From Kumtagia sp963839725 (GTDB taxonomy: Bacteria; Pseudomonadota; Alphaproteobacteria; Rhizobiales; Rhizobiaceae): 64,000 bases of DNA. Every line of letters starts with the position of its first letter. The stretch's first letter is position 1. The position numbers and the translations under genes were made by a program. Location of the stretch: the NCBI GenBank assembly GCA_963839725.1, contig CAWIWT010000046.1:124001-188000 (forward strand), in the 5' to 3' direction. The notes under the pieces are model-generated. The model was not told the origin of the DNA, made no database searches, and was given only the letters and a program-made list of their open reading frames with translations. Below are positions 9,428 through 17,291 of the stretch, one piece after another.

Positions 9428-10190
9428 GGCTAGTATCGGGACCTAATCGCACGAAATCGAAGAAACGGCTCAACCGGACTGACGATGGCCACTTCCAAAT
9501 TTCGAATGGGCTTGCCTTGTCGGCAATCGAGAAGAAAATCATATTCGCCCGGCCAACAAGATTGTCGTCCGGCACGAAACCGAAAACACGGCTGTCCGAC
9601 GAGTTGTCTCGATTGTCGCCCATCATGAAGTAGTGGTCGGGCGGAACAATATATTCCCGCGTATCGTCGCTGACGCCATTCGGCGTGAGATCGAGCGTGT
9701 CGTAGGAAACGCCGTTGGGGAGCGTTTCGCGATAGACATCAACCGGATGGTCGACCTCGGTAACGTCGGGATTGTCGATCTGGCCGACCTTCTCACGCGG
9801 AACACCCTGGCCGTTGATGAAAAGCTGCCCGCTCTTCATTTGAATGCGATCACCCGGCAAGCCGATCACGCGCTTGATGTAGTCCAATGATGGATTTGGC
9901 GGAAACTTGAAGACCGCAACGTCGCCACGTTCCGGCGCACTGCCGAAGAGGCGGCCGGAAAACAGGTTGGGTGAAAAAGGCAAAGAATAGCGCGAATAGC
10001 CATACGCCCATTTGGTCACGAACAAATAGTCGCCCTCAAGCAAAGTCGGACGCATCGAGCCGGATGGAATCGAGAACGGCTGGAACAACAGCGTGCGGAT
10101 GAGGAGCGCGAGAATCAGCGCCTGGACGATGACGTTGACGATCTCGCCAAGCCCGCCAGATTTCTTTTCGGTTTTTTCAGCCACGCTCAT
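9291..10190 (-). CDS. lepB: Signal peptidase I, with an unusual C-terminal extension
   Basis: LepB removes signal peptides from exported proteins at the inner membrane. Visible are one N-terminal membrane span (IVNVIVQALILALLIRTLLF), the catalytic Ser in SIPSGSMRPTL, the general-base Lys in YIKRVIGLPGD, and box E GDNRDNSSDSR. The normal end of the family comes at about residue 250 (RFFDFVR). Here the frame runs on for about 49 residues into rnc, overlapping it by 137 bp. Removing one T near 9438 would give an immediate TAG after that Arg, so the extension may come from a one-base insertion or sequencing error rather than being native. The core enzyme is complete. Confidence 0.93.
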   Translation of the reverse strand: MSVAEKTEKKSGGLGEIVNVIVQALILALLIRTLLFQPFSIPSGSMRPTLLEGDYLFVTKWAYGYSRYSLPFSPNLFSGRLFGSAPERGDVAVFKFPPNPSLDYIKRVIGLPGDRIQMKSGQLFINGQGVPREKVGQIDNPDVTEVDHPVDVYRETLPNGVSYDTLDLTPNGVSDDTREYIVPPDHYFMMGDNRDNSSDSRVFGFVPDDNLVGRANMIFFSIADKASPFEIWKWPSSVRLSRFFDFVRLGPDTSHGAQKADRRSARRGAARAHWLPVSRSSVVADCADPFQRRQGNEQQ

Positions 10191-10268
10191 GTCGTCCTCA
10201 ATAGCTGTTTCGATATACGTGGTAGCCGCTGGCGGGGCAACGCCGCGCCGCAGCCTTCAATGCCACAA

Positions 10269-10679
10269 TCATGGCTGTTGTTCGACTGGCAGTGCCTCAA
10301 TGATCACAAATGCCTGAGCAAGTGGATGATCGTCCGTGATCGTCAGGTGAATCTGGGCACTGTGCCCAGCCGGAAGCATTGCCTTCAGCCGCTTCGCAGC
10401 TCCTCCGGTGAGCCGCATCGTCGGCTTACCGCCTGGCAGATTGACCACGCCGATGTCGCGCCAGAAGACGCCGCGCGACATGCCGGTGCCGAGCGCCTTC
10501 GAACACGCCTCCTTGGCGGCGAAGCGCTTGGCATAGGTCGCGGCGCGTTCGCGGCGGCCTTCGGCCTTAGACTGCTCGACGTCGGTAAAGATGCGCTTCA
10601 CGAAGCGCTCGCCATAGCGATCGAGCGAACTCGCGATGCGGCGGATGTCGATCAGGTCGCTGCCGATGCCGATAATCAT
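10269..10679 (-). CDS. acpS: Holo-[acyl-carrier-protein] synthase
   Basis: AcpS transfers 4'-phosphopantetheine from CoA to a serine of apo-ACP, activating it for fatty-acid synthesis. The 136-residue protein opens with IIGIGSDLIDIRRIASSLDR (Mg-binding Asp in GSDLIDI) and has the second signature FAAKEACSKALGTG, both diagnostic. The ATG at 10679 lies 2 bp after the pyrE stop; a TTG at 10685 is also in frame. It belongs to the rsh-pyrE-acpS-lepB-rnc-era run. Confidence 0.95.
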   Translation of the reverse strand: MIIGIGSDLIDIRRIASSLDRYGERFVKRIFTDVEQSKAEGRRERAATYAKRFAAKEACSKALGTGMSRGVFWRDIGVVNLPGGKPTMRLTGGAAKRLKAMLPAGHSAQIHLTITDDHPLAQAFVIIEALPVEQQP

Positions 10680-10681
10680 CG

Positions 10682-11260
10682 TCAAATATTCCTGCTGCCG
10701 GGCTTTATGGCCGGAATTGCCGCGAGTTCAGGAGGCAACTGGTCGGCCGGGTAAGCCGGCACCTCATAGTCGGCGAGCGACACCAGCGGCACGCCAACGT
10801 CGGTCTTGCCGGCCGACCGATCGATGATGCACGCCGCCGCTGCAACCTCCGCATCAAATTCGCGAAGGCAGGTGATGGTCTCGCGAATGGACAAGCCGGT
10901 CGTTACGATATCCTCGACAATCACCACGCGCGCGCCCTTCTCGATCTCGAAGCGGCGCAACCGGAAGACGCCTTGCTCCCGCTCGACCCAGATCGCCGGA
11001 ACGCCCAAATGGCGCGACGTTTCATATGCAGGGATCAGGCCTCCGACAGCCGGACCGACGACATAGTCAATTCGACCCGGCACCTTTTCGCGAATTCTCT
11101 TCGCCAGAGCGCGGCAGAGGCGTTCGGTCTTGTCGGCATGCATGAAGACTCGCGCCTTCTGCAGGAATACCGGGCTGCGAAGGCCCGAGGTCAGGATAAA
11201 GTGCCCTTCCAGCACCGCGCCCGCCTCGCGAAAAATCTCCAGGACTTCCTTGGTATCCAT
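10682..11260 (-). CDS. pyrE: Orotate phosphoribosyltransferase
   Basis: PyrE converts orotate and PRPP to orotidine 5'-phosphate in pyrimidine synthesis. The 192-residue protein has the PRPP-binding signature VVIVEDIVTTGLSI (about residues 115-128), the substrate-facing segment YVVGPAVGGLIPAYETSR, and GHFILTSGLRSPVFLQKARV near the N-terminus. The ATG at 11260 follows a strong GGGAGAGGG ribosome-binding site, so I prefer it to the in-frame ATG at 11284, which would overlap the rsh stop. Confidence 0.95.
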   Translation of the reverse strand: MDTKEVLEIFREAGAVLEGHFILTSGLRSPVFLQKARVFMHADKTERLCRALAKRIREKVPGRIDYVVGPAVGGLIPAYETSRHLGVPAIWVEREQGVFRLRRFEIEKGARVVIVEDIVTTGLSIRETITCLREFDAEVAAAACIIDRSAGKTDVGVPLVSLADYEVPAYPADQLPPELAAIPAIKPGSRNI

Positions 11261-11276
11261 ACCCTCTCCCGACGTC

Positions 11277-13508
11277 TTATCCATTGACGCGCTTGGCTTC
11301 GCTGACAGCTGCCGAATCTTTCAATTGCGACAGCAACCGGTTTAGATGCTTCAGATCCCAAACCTCGAGGTCGATCTGCATCTCGGTGAAATCCGGCGCC
11401 GTGCGAAGCATCGAAAGCGAATGAATGTTGGCGTCGTTGACGGCGACCACCTGCGCAATCTCGGCGAGCGAGCCAGGGGCGTTGATCGCGGTAACCGAGA
11501 TGCGGGCCGGAAAACGCTCGCGATTGCCCTCATCGATGTCCCAGCGCACGTCGATCCAGCGCTCCGGCTGATCGTCGAAGGCGGTCAAGGCAGGCGATTG
11601 GATCGGGTAAATGGTGATGCCGACGCCAGGCTGCATGATACCGATGATGCGGTCGCCTGGAACCGCACCATCCGGAGCGAAGCGTACTGGCAGATCGCCA
11701 CTGACGCCGCGAATCGGTACCGCGCCGCTTGCCTTTTGCTCCTTGCGTTCCTTGCGCGTGCTACGGCCCGGTATCTGGAACAGCATGCCCGCCGCATTGC
11801 GTATCTTCGACCAGCCCTCCTCGCGCGGCTGTGCCGGTGGCGTCGTGACACGCTCTTCCTTGTAATCAGGGAAGACGGCCTTCAGCACATCCGCGGAGGC
11901 CAATTCACCGCGCCCTACGGCTGTCAGCACGTCCTCAACATCCTTGCGTGCTAGCCTCGACAGGACCGGCTTGACTCTTTCCTTGGCGAACTCCTTGCCA
12001 GCCCGCGCGAACACGCGCTCTAGAATACGAACGCCCAGGCCGGAATACTGCTTGCGGATCGCGTTCTTCGTCGCCCGGCGGATTGCTGCGCGCGCCTTGC
12101 CGGTGACGACAATCGACTCCCACGCGGCGGGCGGCACCTGCGCCTTCGACCGTATGATCTCGACCTCATCGCCGTTCTTCAACTCGGTCATCAAAGGCAT
12201 GACGCGGCCATTGATCTTTGCGCCTACGCAGGTATCGCCCACCTCCGTATGAACCGCATAGGCAAAGTCGATCGGCGTCGCGCCGCGCGGCAGCGCGATC
12301 AGCGTTCCCTTCGGGGTGAAGCAGAAGACCTGGTCCTGGAACAGCTCCAGCTTGGTATTTTCGAGGAAATCTTCCGGGTTATCGCCTTCCGCCAGTTGTT
12401 CGATGGTTCTGCGCAGCCAGGCATAGGCATTGGTTTCCTTGGAAATCGCATGCCCCGCGCCATTTGCCTTTGTGCGGCCGTCCTTGTAGAGCGCGTGAGC
12501 CGCGACACCGTATTCGGCGACAGAGTTCATGTCCGCAGTGCGAATCTGCAACTCGATGCGCTGGCGCGACGGTCCGACAATGGTCGTATGGATTGAACGG
12601 TAGTCGTTCGACTTCGGTGTCGAAATATAGTCCTTGAAGCGGCCCGGAACCATCGACCAGCTAGTATGGATCGCACCGAGTGCGCGGTAGCAATCCTCGA
12701 CCGTATCCACGACCACGCGAAAGCCGAAAATGTCTGAAAGCTGCTCGAAGGACAGCGCCTTGGCTTCCATCTTCCGGAATACCGACCACGGCTTCTTCTG
12801 CCGGCTTTTGACTTTCGCCTTGATTGAACGCTTTTCAAACAGCTGAGACAGCGACGCCTCGATCTCGGCGACGACGCCGCGATTGCGTTCGAAGATGTCG
12901 GTCAACCGCGCCGTCACCATCTTGTAGGCTTCGGGATTGACGTGCTGAAACGCGAGTTCCTCAAGTTCCTCGCGCATACCCTGCATGCCCATGCGGCCGG
13001 CCAGCGGCGCGTAGATCTCCATCGTTTCTTCGGCGATGCGCAGACGCTTGTCCTCGCGCATATGGTCAAGCGTGCGCATATTGTGCAGGCGGTCAGCCAG
13101 CTTGACGAGCAGGACACGGACATCTTCCGAAATCGCCAGCAGCAGTTTGCGGAGATTTTCCGCCTGCTCCGCCTTGCGCGAAACAAGGTCGAGCTTCTTC
13201 AGCTTGGTCAGGCCTTCGACCAGCTTGCCGATATCCGGACCAAAAAGCTGGTCGATCTCCTGACGCGTGGCGGACGTGTCCTCGATCGTATCGTGCAGCA
13301 AGGCGACGGCAACCGTCAACTCGTCGAGATGCATATCGGTCAGAATTGCCGCGACTTCGAGCGGATGCGAGAAGTACGGATCGCCGGACGCGCGCTTCTG
13401 GTGACCATGCTTCTGCATGGCGTAGACATAGGCCTTGTTGAGCAATGTCTCGTTGACGTCGGGCTTGTAGCGCTGCACGCGCTCGACAAGCTCGTATTGA
13501 CGCATCAT
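11277..13508 (-). CDS. rsh: Bifunctional (p)ppGpp synthetase/hydrolase, RelA/SpoT family
   Basis: The single Rsh enzyme of alphaproteobacteria makes and degrades the alarmone (p)ppGpp. Domains of the 743-residue protein are an HD hydrolase (SHPLEVAA near residue 47, then LLHDTIEDT), a synthetase (about residues 240-350, GRFKDYISTPKSNDYRSIHT), TGS (about residues 390-450, CFTPKGTLIALPRGATPIDF) and a C-terminal ACT domain (last ~75 residues). The intact HD motif indicates that hydrolase activity is retained. ATG codons at 13508 and 13505 are both possible starts. A strong hairpin terminator separates it from rpoZ upstream. Confidence 0.96.
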   Translation of the reverse strand: MMRQYELVERVQRYKPDVNETLLNKAYVYAMQKHGHQKRASGDPYFSHPLEVAAILTDMHLDELTVAVALLHDTIEDTSATRQEIDQLFGPDIGKLVEGLTKLKKLDLVSRKAEQAENLRKLLLAISEDVRVLLVKLADRLHNMRTLDHMREDKRLRIAEETMEIYAPLAGRMGMQGMREELEELAFQHVNPEAYKMVTARLTDIFERNRGVVAEIEASLSQLFEKRSIKAKVKSRQKKPWSVFRKMEAKALSFEQLSDIFGFRVVVDTVEDCYRALGAIHTSWSMVPGRFKDYISTPKSNDYRSIHTTIVGPSRQRIELQIRTADMNSVAEYGVAAHALYKDGRTKANGAGHAISKETNAYAWLRRTIEQLAEGDNPEDFLENTKLELFQDQVFCFTPKGTLIALPRGATPIDFAYAVHTEVGDTCVGAKINGRVMPLMTELKNGDEVEIIRSKAQVPPAAWESIVVTGKARAAIRRATKNAIRKQYSGLGVRILERVFARAGKEFAKERVKPVLSRLARKDVEDVLTAVGRGELASADVLKAVFPDYKEERVTTPPAQPREEGWSKIRNAAGMLFQIPGRSTRKERKEQKASGAVPIRGVSGDLPVRFAPDGAVPGDRIIGIMQPGVGITIYPIQSPALTAFDDQPERWIDVRWDIDEGNRERFPARISVTAINAPGSLAEIAQVVAVNDANIHSLSMLRTAPDFTEMQIDLEVWDLKHLNRLLSQLKDSAAVSEAKRVNG

Positions 13509-13522
13509 GACCTATGGCATCC

Positions 13523-13563
13523 CAAAAAGCTCATGCGCCGTGTCGGGGTGACACGGCGCATGA
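13523..13563 (-). terminator. Rho-independent terminator after rpoZ
   Basis: A perfect 14-bp inverted repeat (13531-13544 with 13550-13563, 5-base loop) is followed on the minus strand by GCTTTTTGGG. This is a textbook intrinsic terminator placed between the rpoZ stop (13616) and the rsh start (13508). It would limit read-through from rpoZ into rsh and implies that rsh has its own promoter or depends on partial read-through. Confidence 0.85.
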
Positions 13564-13615
13564 GATAGATAGCCATGAACTGCTGGCCACGGAAGCCCGC
13601 GGCCATCGACTGATC

Positions 13616-14017
13616 CTAGAAATCGTCGCTTTTTTCCGGAGCGACCAAACCTTCGATGCCGGCGAGCAGTTCCTCTTCCGACATGCGGTCGAAAGTGATG
13701 TTGCTGTCCTCGTCGCGGTCCGCTTCCTCGGCCGCCGTAGCAACGGTCTGGTCGGTGATCTCGGCGCCCTCGCCTTCAGGCTCGTCGACCTCCACATGCT
13801 TCTGCAGCGAATGGATCAGATCTTCCTTCAAATCTCCCGGCGAGAGCGTTTCGTCAGCGATTTCACGTAGAGCAACGACCGGATTTTTGTCATTGTCACG
13901 AGGAACGGTAATCGCTGCGCCCTGCGAAATCTGACGGGCGCGGTGGCCGGCCAGCAGAACGAGTTCAAAGCGGTTGTCGACCTTGTCGATGCAGTCTTCA
14001 ACGGTTACGCGGGCCAT
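13616..14017 (-). CDS. rpoZ: RNA polymerase omega subunit
   Basis: Omega supports assembly of the RNA polymerase beta' subunit. The 133-residue protein starts MARVTVEDCIDKVDNRFELV, the diagnostic opening, and continues with LLAGHRARQISQGAA and NPVVALREIA. The acidic C-terminal tail (about residues 70-133) is long but usual for rhizobial omega. It lies upstream of rsh as in most proteobacteria. About 270 bp of AT-rich DNA (14018-14286) separates it from the divergent NYN gene and must hold both promoters. Confidence 0.96.
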   Translation of the reverse strand: MARVTVEDCIDKVDNRFELVLLAGHRARQISQGAAITVPRDNDKNPVVALREIADETLSPGDLKEDLIHSLQKHVEVDEPEGEGAEITDQTVATAAEEADRDEDSNITFDRMSEEELLAGIEGLVAPEKSDDF

Positions 14018-14286
14018 GAACTGCCCCTTTCATACCTGGAAATGATGGAAAACAGCGAGGTCCATAACCCGGTTGTCAGGTAAAAACAAGCTTTCCTGGT
14101 AGCGTTATGGCCTCATAAGTGGACGCAGCTGACACCTTCGTAGGGACCTTTGTGGATCGATAGATTTCTTATTGATCTTGGAAAGCGACTGATTCGAAGC
14201 TATGTGTAGCCATATGTGATGCCGATGGCGCGTTTCATACGCAGCTATGATTATTACACAATTTATTGACGAAGGACTACAAAGCA

Positions 14287-14865
14287 ATGTTCGATCCCCG
14301 CGAGAAGATCGCGCTCTTCATCGATGGCGCGAATCTATATGCAACTTCAAGATCACTTGGATTCGATATTGACTATCGCAAACTTCTTGCGACGTTCCAG
14401 AAGCGCGGCTATCTCTTGCGCGCATACTACTATACCGCCTTGGTTGAAGATCAGGAATATTCGTCTATCCGCCCCTTGATTGATTGGCTTGACTATAATG
14501 GCTATAAAGTAGTTACCAAGCCGGCCAAGGAATTCACGGATGCTACTGGAAGGCGCAAGATAAAAGGCAACATGGACATTGAATTGACTGTGGACGCCCT
14601 TGAGTTGGCCGATACGGTTGACCACTATGTGATCTTTTCCGGCGATGGTGATTTCCGCACGCTTGTCGAAGCTTTGCAGCGGCGTGGCCGCAAAGTGAGC
14701 GTCGTTTCAACCATGGCGTCACAACCTGCGATGATCTCGGACGATCTGCGCAGACAAGCCGACCATTTCATCGACCTCGTTTCGCTGAAGAACGAGGTGG
14801 GACGCGACCCGGCCGAACGCCCGCTCCGGCGGGTTGAACCCGTCGGTGCGGAAGACGACTATTGA
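14287..14865 (+). CDS. NYN-domain (LabA/DUF88-like) putative ribonuclease
   Basis: A 192-residue protein with a NYN (PIN-like) nuclease fold. The conserved acidic residues are visible in ALFIDGANLY (about residues 9-18), GNMDIELTVDALELA (about residues 97-111) and VIFSGDGDFRTLVEALQRRG (about residues 118-137). Family members are predicted Mg-dependent RNases with roles in RNA turnover. The ATG at 14287 has an AAGGA upstream (about 14271), and an in-frame TTG at 14266 is less likely. It is highly conserved in Rhizobiales; its exact RNA target is unknown. Confidence 0.85.
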   Translation: MFDPREKIALFIDGANLYATSRSLGFDIDYRKLLATFQKRGYLLRAYYYTALVEDQEYSSIRPLIDWLDYNGYKVVTKPAKEFTDATGRRKIKGNMDIELTVDALELADTVDHYVIFSGDGDFRTLVEALQRRGRKVSVVSTMASQPAMISDDLRRQADHFIDLVSLKNEVGRDPAERPLRRVEPVGAEDDY

Positions 14866-14913
14866 TGGCTCGACCATTGGCTAACGGCTGATTCCAATCG
14901 AGGCGCTCCCTGG

Positions 14914-15639
14914 TTACCCGCCGACAAGCGCTTGCAACATCGATCGTTCCCCCTGAAGCGCATTCAGGTCCACAGGGCCGGCAATTCCATCGACCCGGCC
15001 CGTGTTATGATACTGCCAATAAGTCCAGTTGTCGTGCCCGGGATGCCGGGCTAGCGACCGCACCCAACGCTTACGCTCGGGCAACGCATCGGCATAAACA
15101 CTCGCCGCATCACCGATCACATAGATGACCGCTTCCTTGCCAAACGCGGCTTCCACGGGATTGAGAAAAGCAGCAAGTTCGGACTTCAGCTCTTCTACGG
15201 TTGGTCTGCGCGGGCAATTTCCGCCAAACTCGATATCGACTACCGGCGGCAGCAGCGCCTGATCGCGCGGCACTGTTGCGATGAAATTTCGCGCCTGATC
15301 CGTACCGGGCCGGCAGAATGTAAAAAAGTGATACGCTCCAACCGCAAGCCCGGCTTCTCGCGCTTGCTGTAGATTGACCTCAAACAGGCGGTCTAAGTAA
15401 TCGCCACCCTCGGTCGCCTTGATGATGGCGAACGCGACATCGTCCGCGGCAACGCGTCGCCAATCGATCTCGCCCTGATGATGGGAAACATCTATCCCCC
15501 TGACTGGGTATCTTCCCCGATCAGGCGAGAATGCGAGGAAATAGAGGATTCCGCCAGCCAGGATGATGCCAGCCAGAAGCAGGGTGACGATCGTTTTGCG
15601 CAGCATAGCCAGGAACCGGACATTCGAAGCTGCAGCCAT
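14914..15639 (-). CDS. Glycoside hydrolase family 25 lysozyme, membrane-anchored
   Basis: A 241-residue GH25 (Chalaropsis-type) muramidase. It has an N-terminal membrane helix or signal anchor (IVTLLLAGIILAGGILYFLAF), then the family signature RGIDVSHHQGEIDW and IKATEGGDYLD. The catalytic acidic pair lies in PVVDIEFGG. It should cleave the beta-1,4 bond between MurNAc and GlcNAc in peptidoglycan on the periplasmic side. The start could be GTG 15642, ATG 15639 or ATG 15606. It lies 51 bp from smpB on the same strand, with no phage genes nearby, so it is a housekeeping rather than a phage lysozyme. Confidence 0.88.
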   Translation of the reverse strand: MAAASNVRFLAMLRKTIVTLLLAGIILAGGILYFLAFSPDRGRYPVRGIDVSHHQGEIDWRRVAADDVAFAIIKATEGGDYLDRLFEVNLQQAREAGLAVGAYHFFTFCRPGTDQARNFIATVPRDQALLPPVVDIEFGGNCPRRPTVEELKSELAAFLNPVEAAFGKEAVIYVIGDAASVYADALPERKRWVRSLARHPGHDNWTYWQYHNTGRVDGIAGPVDLNALQGERSMLQALVGG

Positions 15640-15690
15640 CACGGGAAACCCGCTTGTTTTGCGGCGTCGCGCGTATCGAAAGCGGGTCGG

Positions 15691-16170
15691 CTATCCCCGC
15701 TCTTTGAGCAAGCGCCCCTTTTCGCGCGACCAGTCGCGCTGCTTTTCGCTTTCGCGCTTGTCGTGCAGCTTCTTGCCGCGTGCGACGCCGAGCAGCAATT
15801 TAGCGCGGCCCTTGTCGTTGAAGTAGATCTTCAACGGCACCATGGTCATACCTTCCCGCTCGACGCTCTGGGTCAACCGCGCCATTTCGCGCTTGTTGAG
15901 CAACAGTTTTCGGCGACGACGCGGTTCGTGGTTGAAGCGGTTCGCTTGCAGGTACTCGGGTAAATAGGAGTTGATCAGCCAGATTTCGCCGCCTTCGTTC
16001 GAGGCGTAGGCGTCCTGGATGTTAGCCTGCCCCTGGCGCAGCGACTTCACCTCGGTGCCGGTCAGCACAATGCCAGCCTCTACCGTGTCCAGAATCTCAT
16101 AGGAGAATCGGGCCTTGCGGTTTTCAGCAGCTGTCTTGTTGTTCGGATCGGCTTTTCTGACTTGGTTCAT
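15691..16170 (-). CDS. smpB: SsrA-binding protein SmpB
   Basis: SmpB binds tmRNA and rescues stalled ribosomes by trans-translation. The 159-residue product shows the family blocks AENRKARFSYEILDTVEAGI, LTGTEVKSLRQGQANIQDAY and the C-terminal basic tail (KLHDKRESEKQRDWSREKGR) that reaches the ribosomal decoding centre. It lies 25 bp after dapA, a linkage common in alphaproteobacteria. The tmRNA gene ssrA is not visible in this window. Confidence 0.97.
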   Translation of the reverse strand: MNQVRKADPNNKTAAENRKARFSYEILDTVEAGIVLTGTEVKSLRQGQANIQDAYASNEGGEIWLINSYLPEYLQANRFNHEPRRRRKLLLNKREMARLTQSVEREGMTMVPLKIYFNDKGRAKLLLGVARGKKLHDKRESEKQRDWSREKGRLLKERG

Positions 16171-16195
16171 GGTGCCGTCAGATGGGGCATTTGCC

Positions 16196-17077
16196 TCAAT
16201 TGATCAAGCCGGCATGTTTCATTGCCGCGTCGATCTTCTCCGCAGTCGAATCCTCGACCGTGGTCAATGGCGACCGCACAACGTTCTCAACACGGCCCAG
16301 CCGCGACAGCGCATACTTTGCCCCTGCAAGGCCCGGCTCAAGGAAAATCGCCTTGTGCAGCGGCATCAGCCGGTCCTGCAGTTCAAGCGCCTTGTTCTTG
16401 TCGTTAGCGAGCGTTGCTTCCTGAAATTCGGCGCATAGACGCGGCGCAACGTTTGAGGTGACCGAAATGCAGCCTACACCGCCATGCGCGTTGAAACCAA
16501 GCGCGGAGGCATCCTCTCCGGACAGTTGGATGAAATCCTTGCCGCAGGTCAAACGTTGTTCCGACACGCGCTCAACCTTACCAGTGGCGTCCTTGACTCC
16601 GATGATGTTCTTAAAATCATGTACCAATCGACCCATGGTCTCCGGCGTCATATCGATCACCGAGCGCGGTGGAATATTGTAAATGATGATCGGCAGCTTG
16701 GTTGCCTTGGCGACCGTCGCATAGTGCAGGTAAAGGCCGCGCTGCGTCGGCTTGTTGTAGTATGGCGTGACCACCAGAGCCGCGTTCGCGCCAATTTCCT
16801 CGGCATACTTGACCAGCCCAACAGCCTCCTCGGTGTTGTTGGAACCGGCGCCGGCGACAACCGGCACCTTTCCCTTTGCCACCTCCACGCACGCCTTCAC
16901 TACCTTGCGGTGTTCCTCATGCGACAGCGTCGGCGACTCTCCGGTCGTGCCCACGGGTACAAGGCCAGTCGTGCCTTCAGATATTTGCCACTCGACCAGA
17001 TCGCGAAAAGCTTTCTCGGCCAGCGCACCATTCTTTTCGAATGGGGTCACAAGCGCGGTCAATGAGCCTCTCAGCAT
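16196..17077 (-). CDS. dapA: 4-hydroxy-tetrahydrodipicolinate synthase
   Basis: DapA condenses pyruvate with aspartate semialdehyde, the first committed step of the lysine/diaminopimelate pathway. The 293-residue TIM-barrel protein has VPVGTTGESPTLSHEEH (about residues 41-57), the catalytic Tyr in IIIYNIPPRS (about residue 132) and the Schiff-base Lys in IGVKDATGKVER (about residue 161). Length and motifs are complete. It is divergent from the lytic transglycosylase at 17292 across 214 bp. Confidence 0.96.
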   Translation of the reverse strand: MLRGSLTALVTPFEKNGALAEKAFRDLVEWQISEGTTGLVPVGTTGESPTLSHEEHRKVVKACVEVAKGKVPVVAGAGSNNTEEAVGLVKYAEEIGANAALVVTPYYNKPTQRGLYLHYATVAKATKLPIIIYNIPPRSVIDMTPETMGRLVHDFKNIIGVKDATGKVERVSEQRLTCGKDFIQLSGEDASALGFNAHGGVGCISVTSNVAPRLCAEFQEATLANDKNKALELQDRLMPLHKAIFLEPGLAGAKYALSRLGRVENVVRSPLTTVEDSTAEKIDAAMKHAGLIN

Positions 17078-17291
17078 CAGGTCAAACTCCTCCGCAACGC
17101 AGCGGTTGCACTATTTTTCGATTGGGCCGCCTTCTAGCCGAAAGCAAGGCTACTCACCATAGTCTTGACATGGACCAGCGGCAATAATGAGGAACATGCG
17201 ATCGTGACCGCTTGCTCTTCATTCCCAATTCATGGCCTGACCTTATGATCCAGCCACCGCTCGTACTTTTGGCTGCAGAACCGGGAAGCTG

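Noticed and set aside
14914..15639. GH25 lysozyme as a sign of a prophage
   Set aside because: No holin, spanin, structural or integrase genes lie nearby, and the protein has its own membrane anchor.
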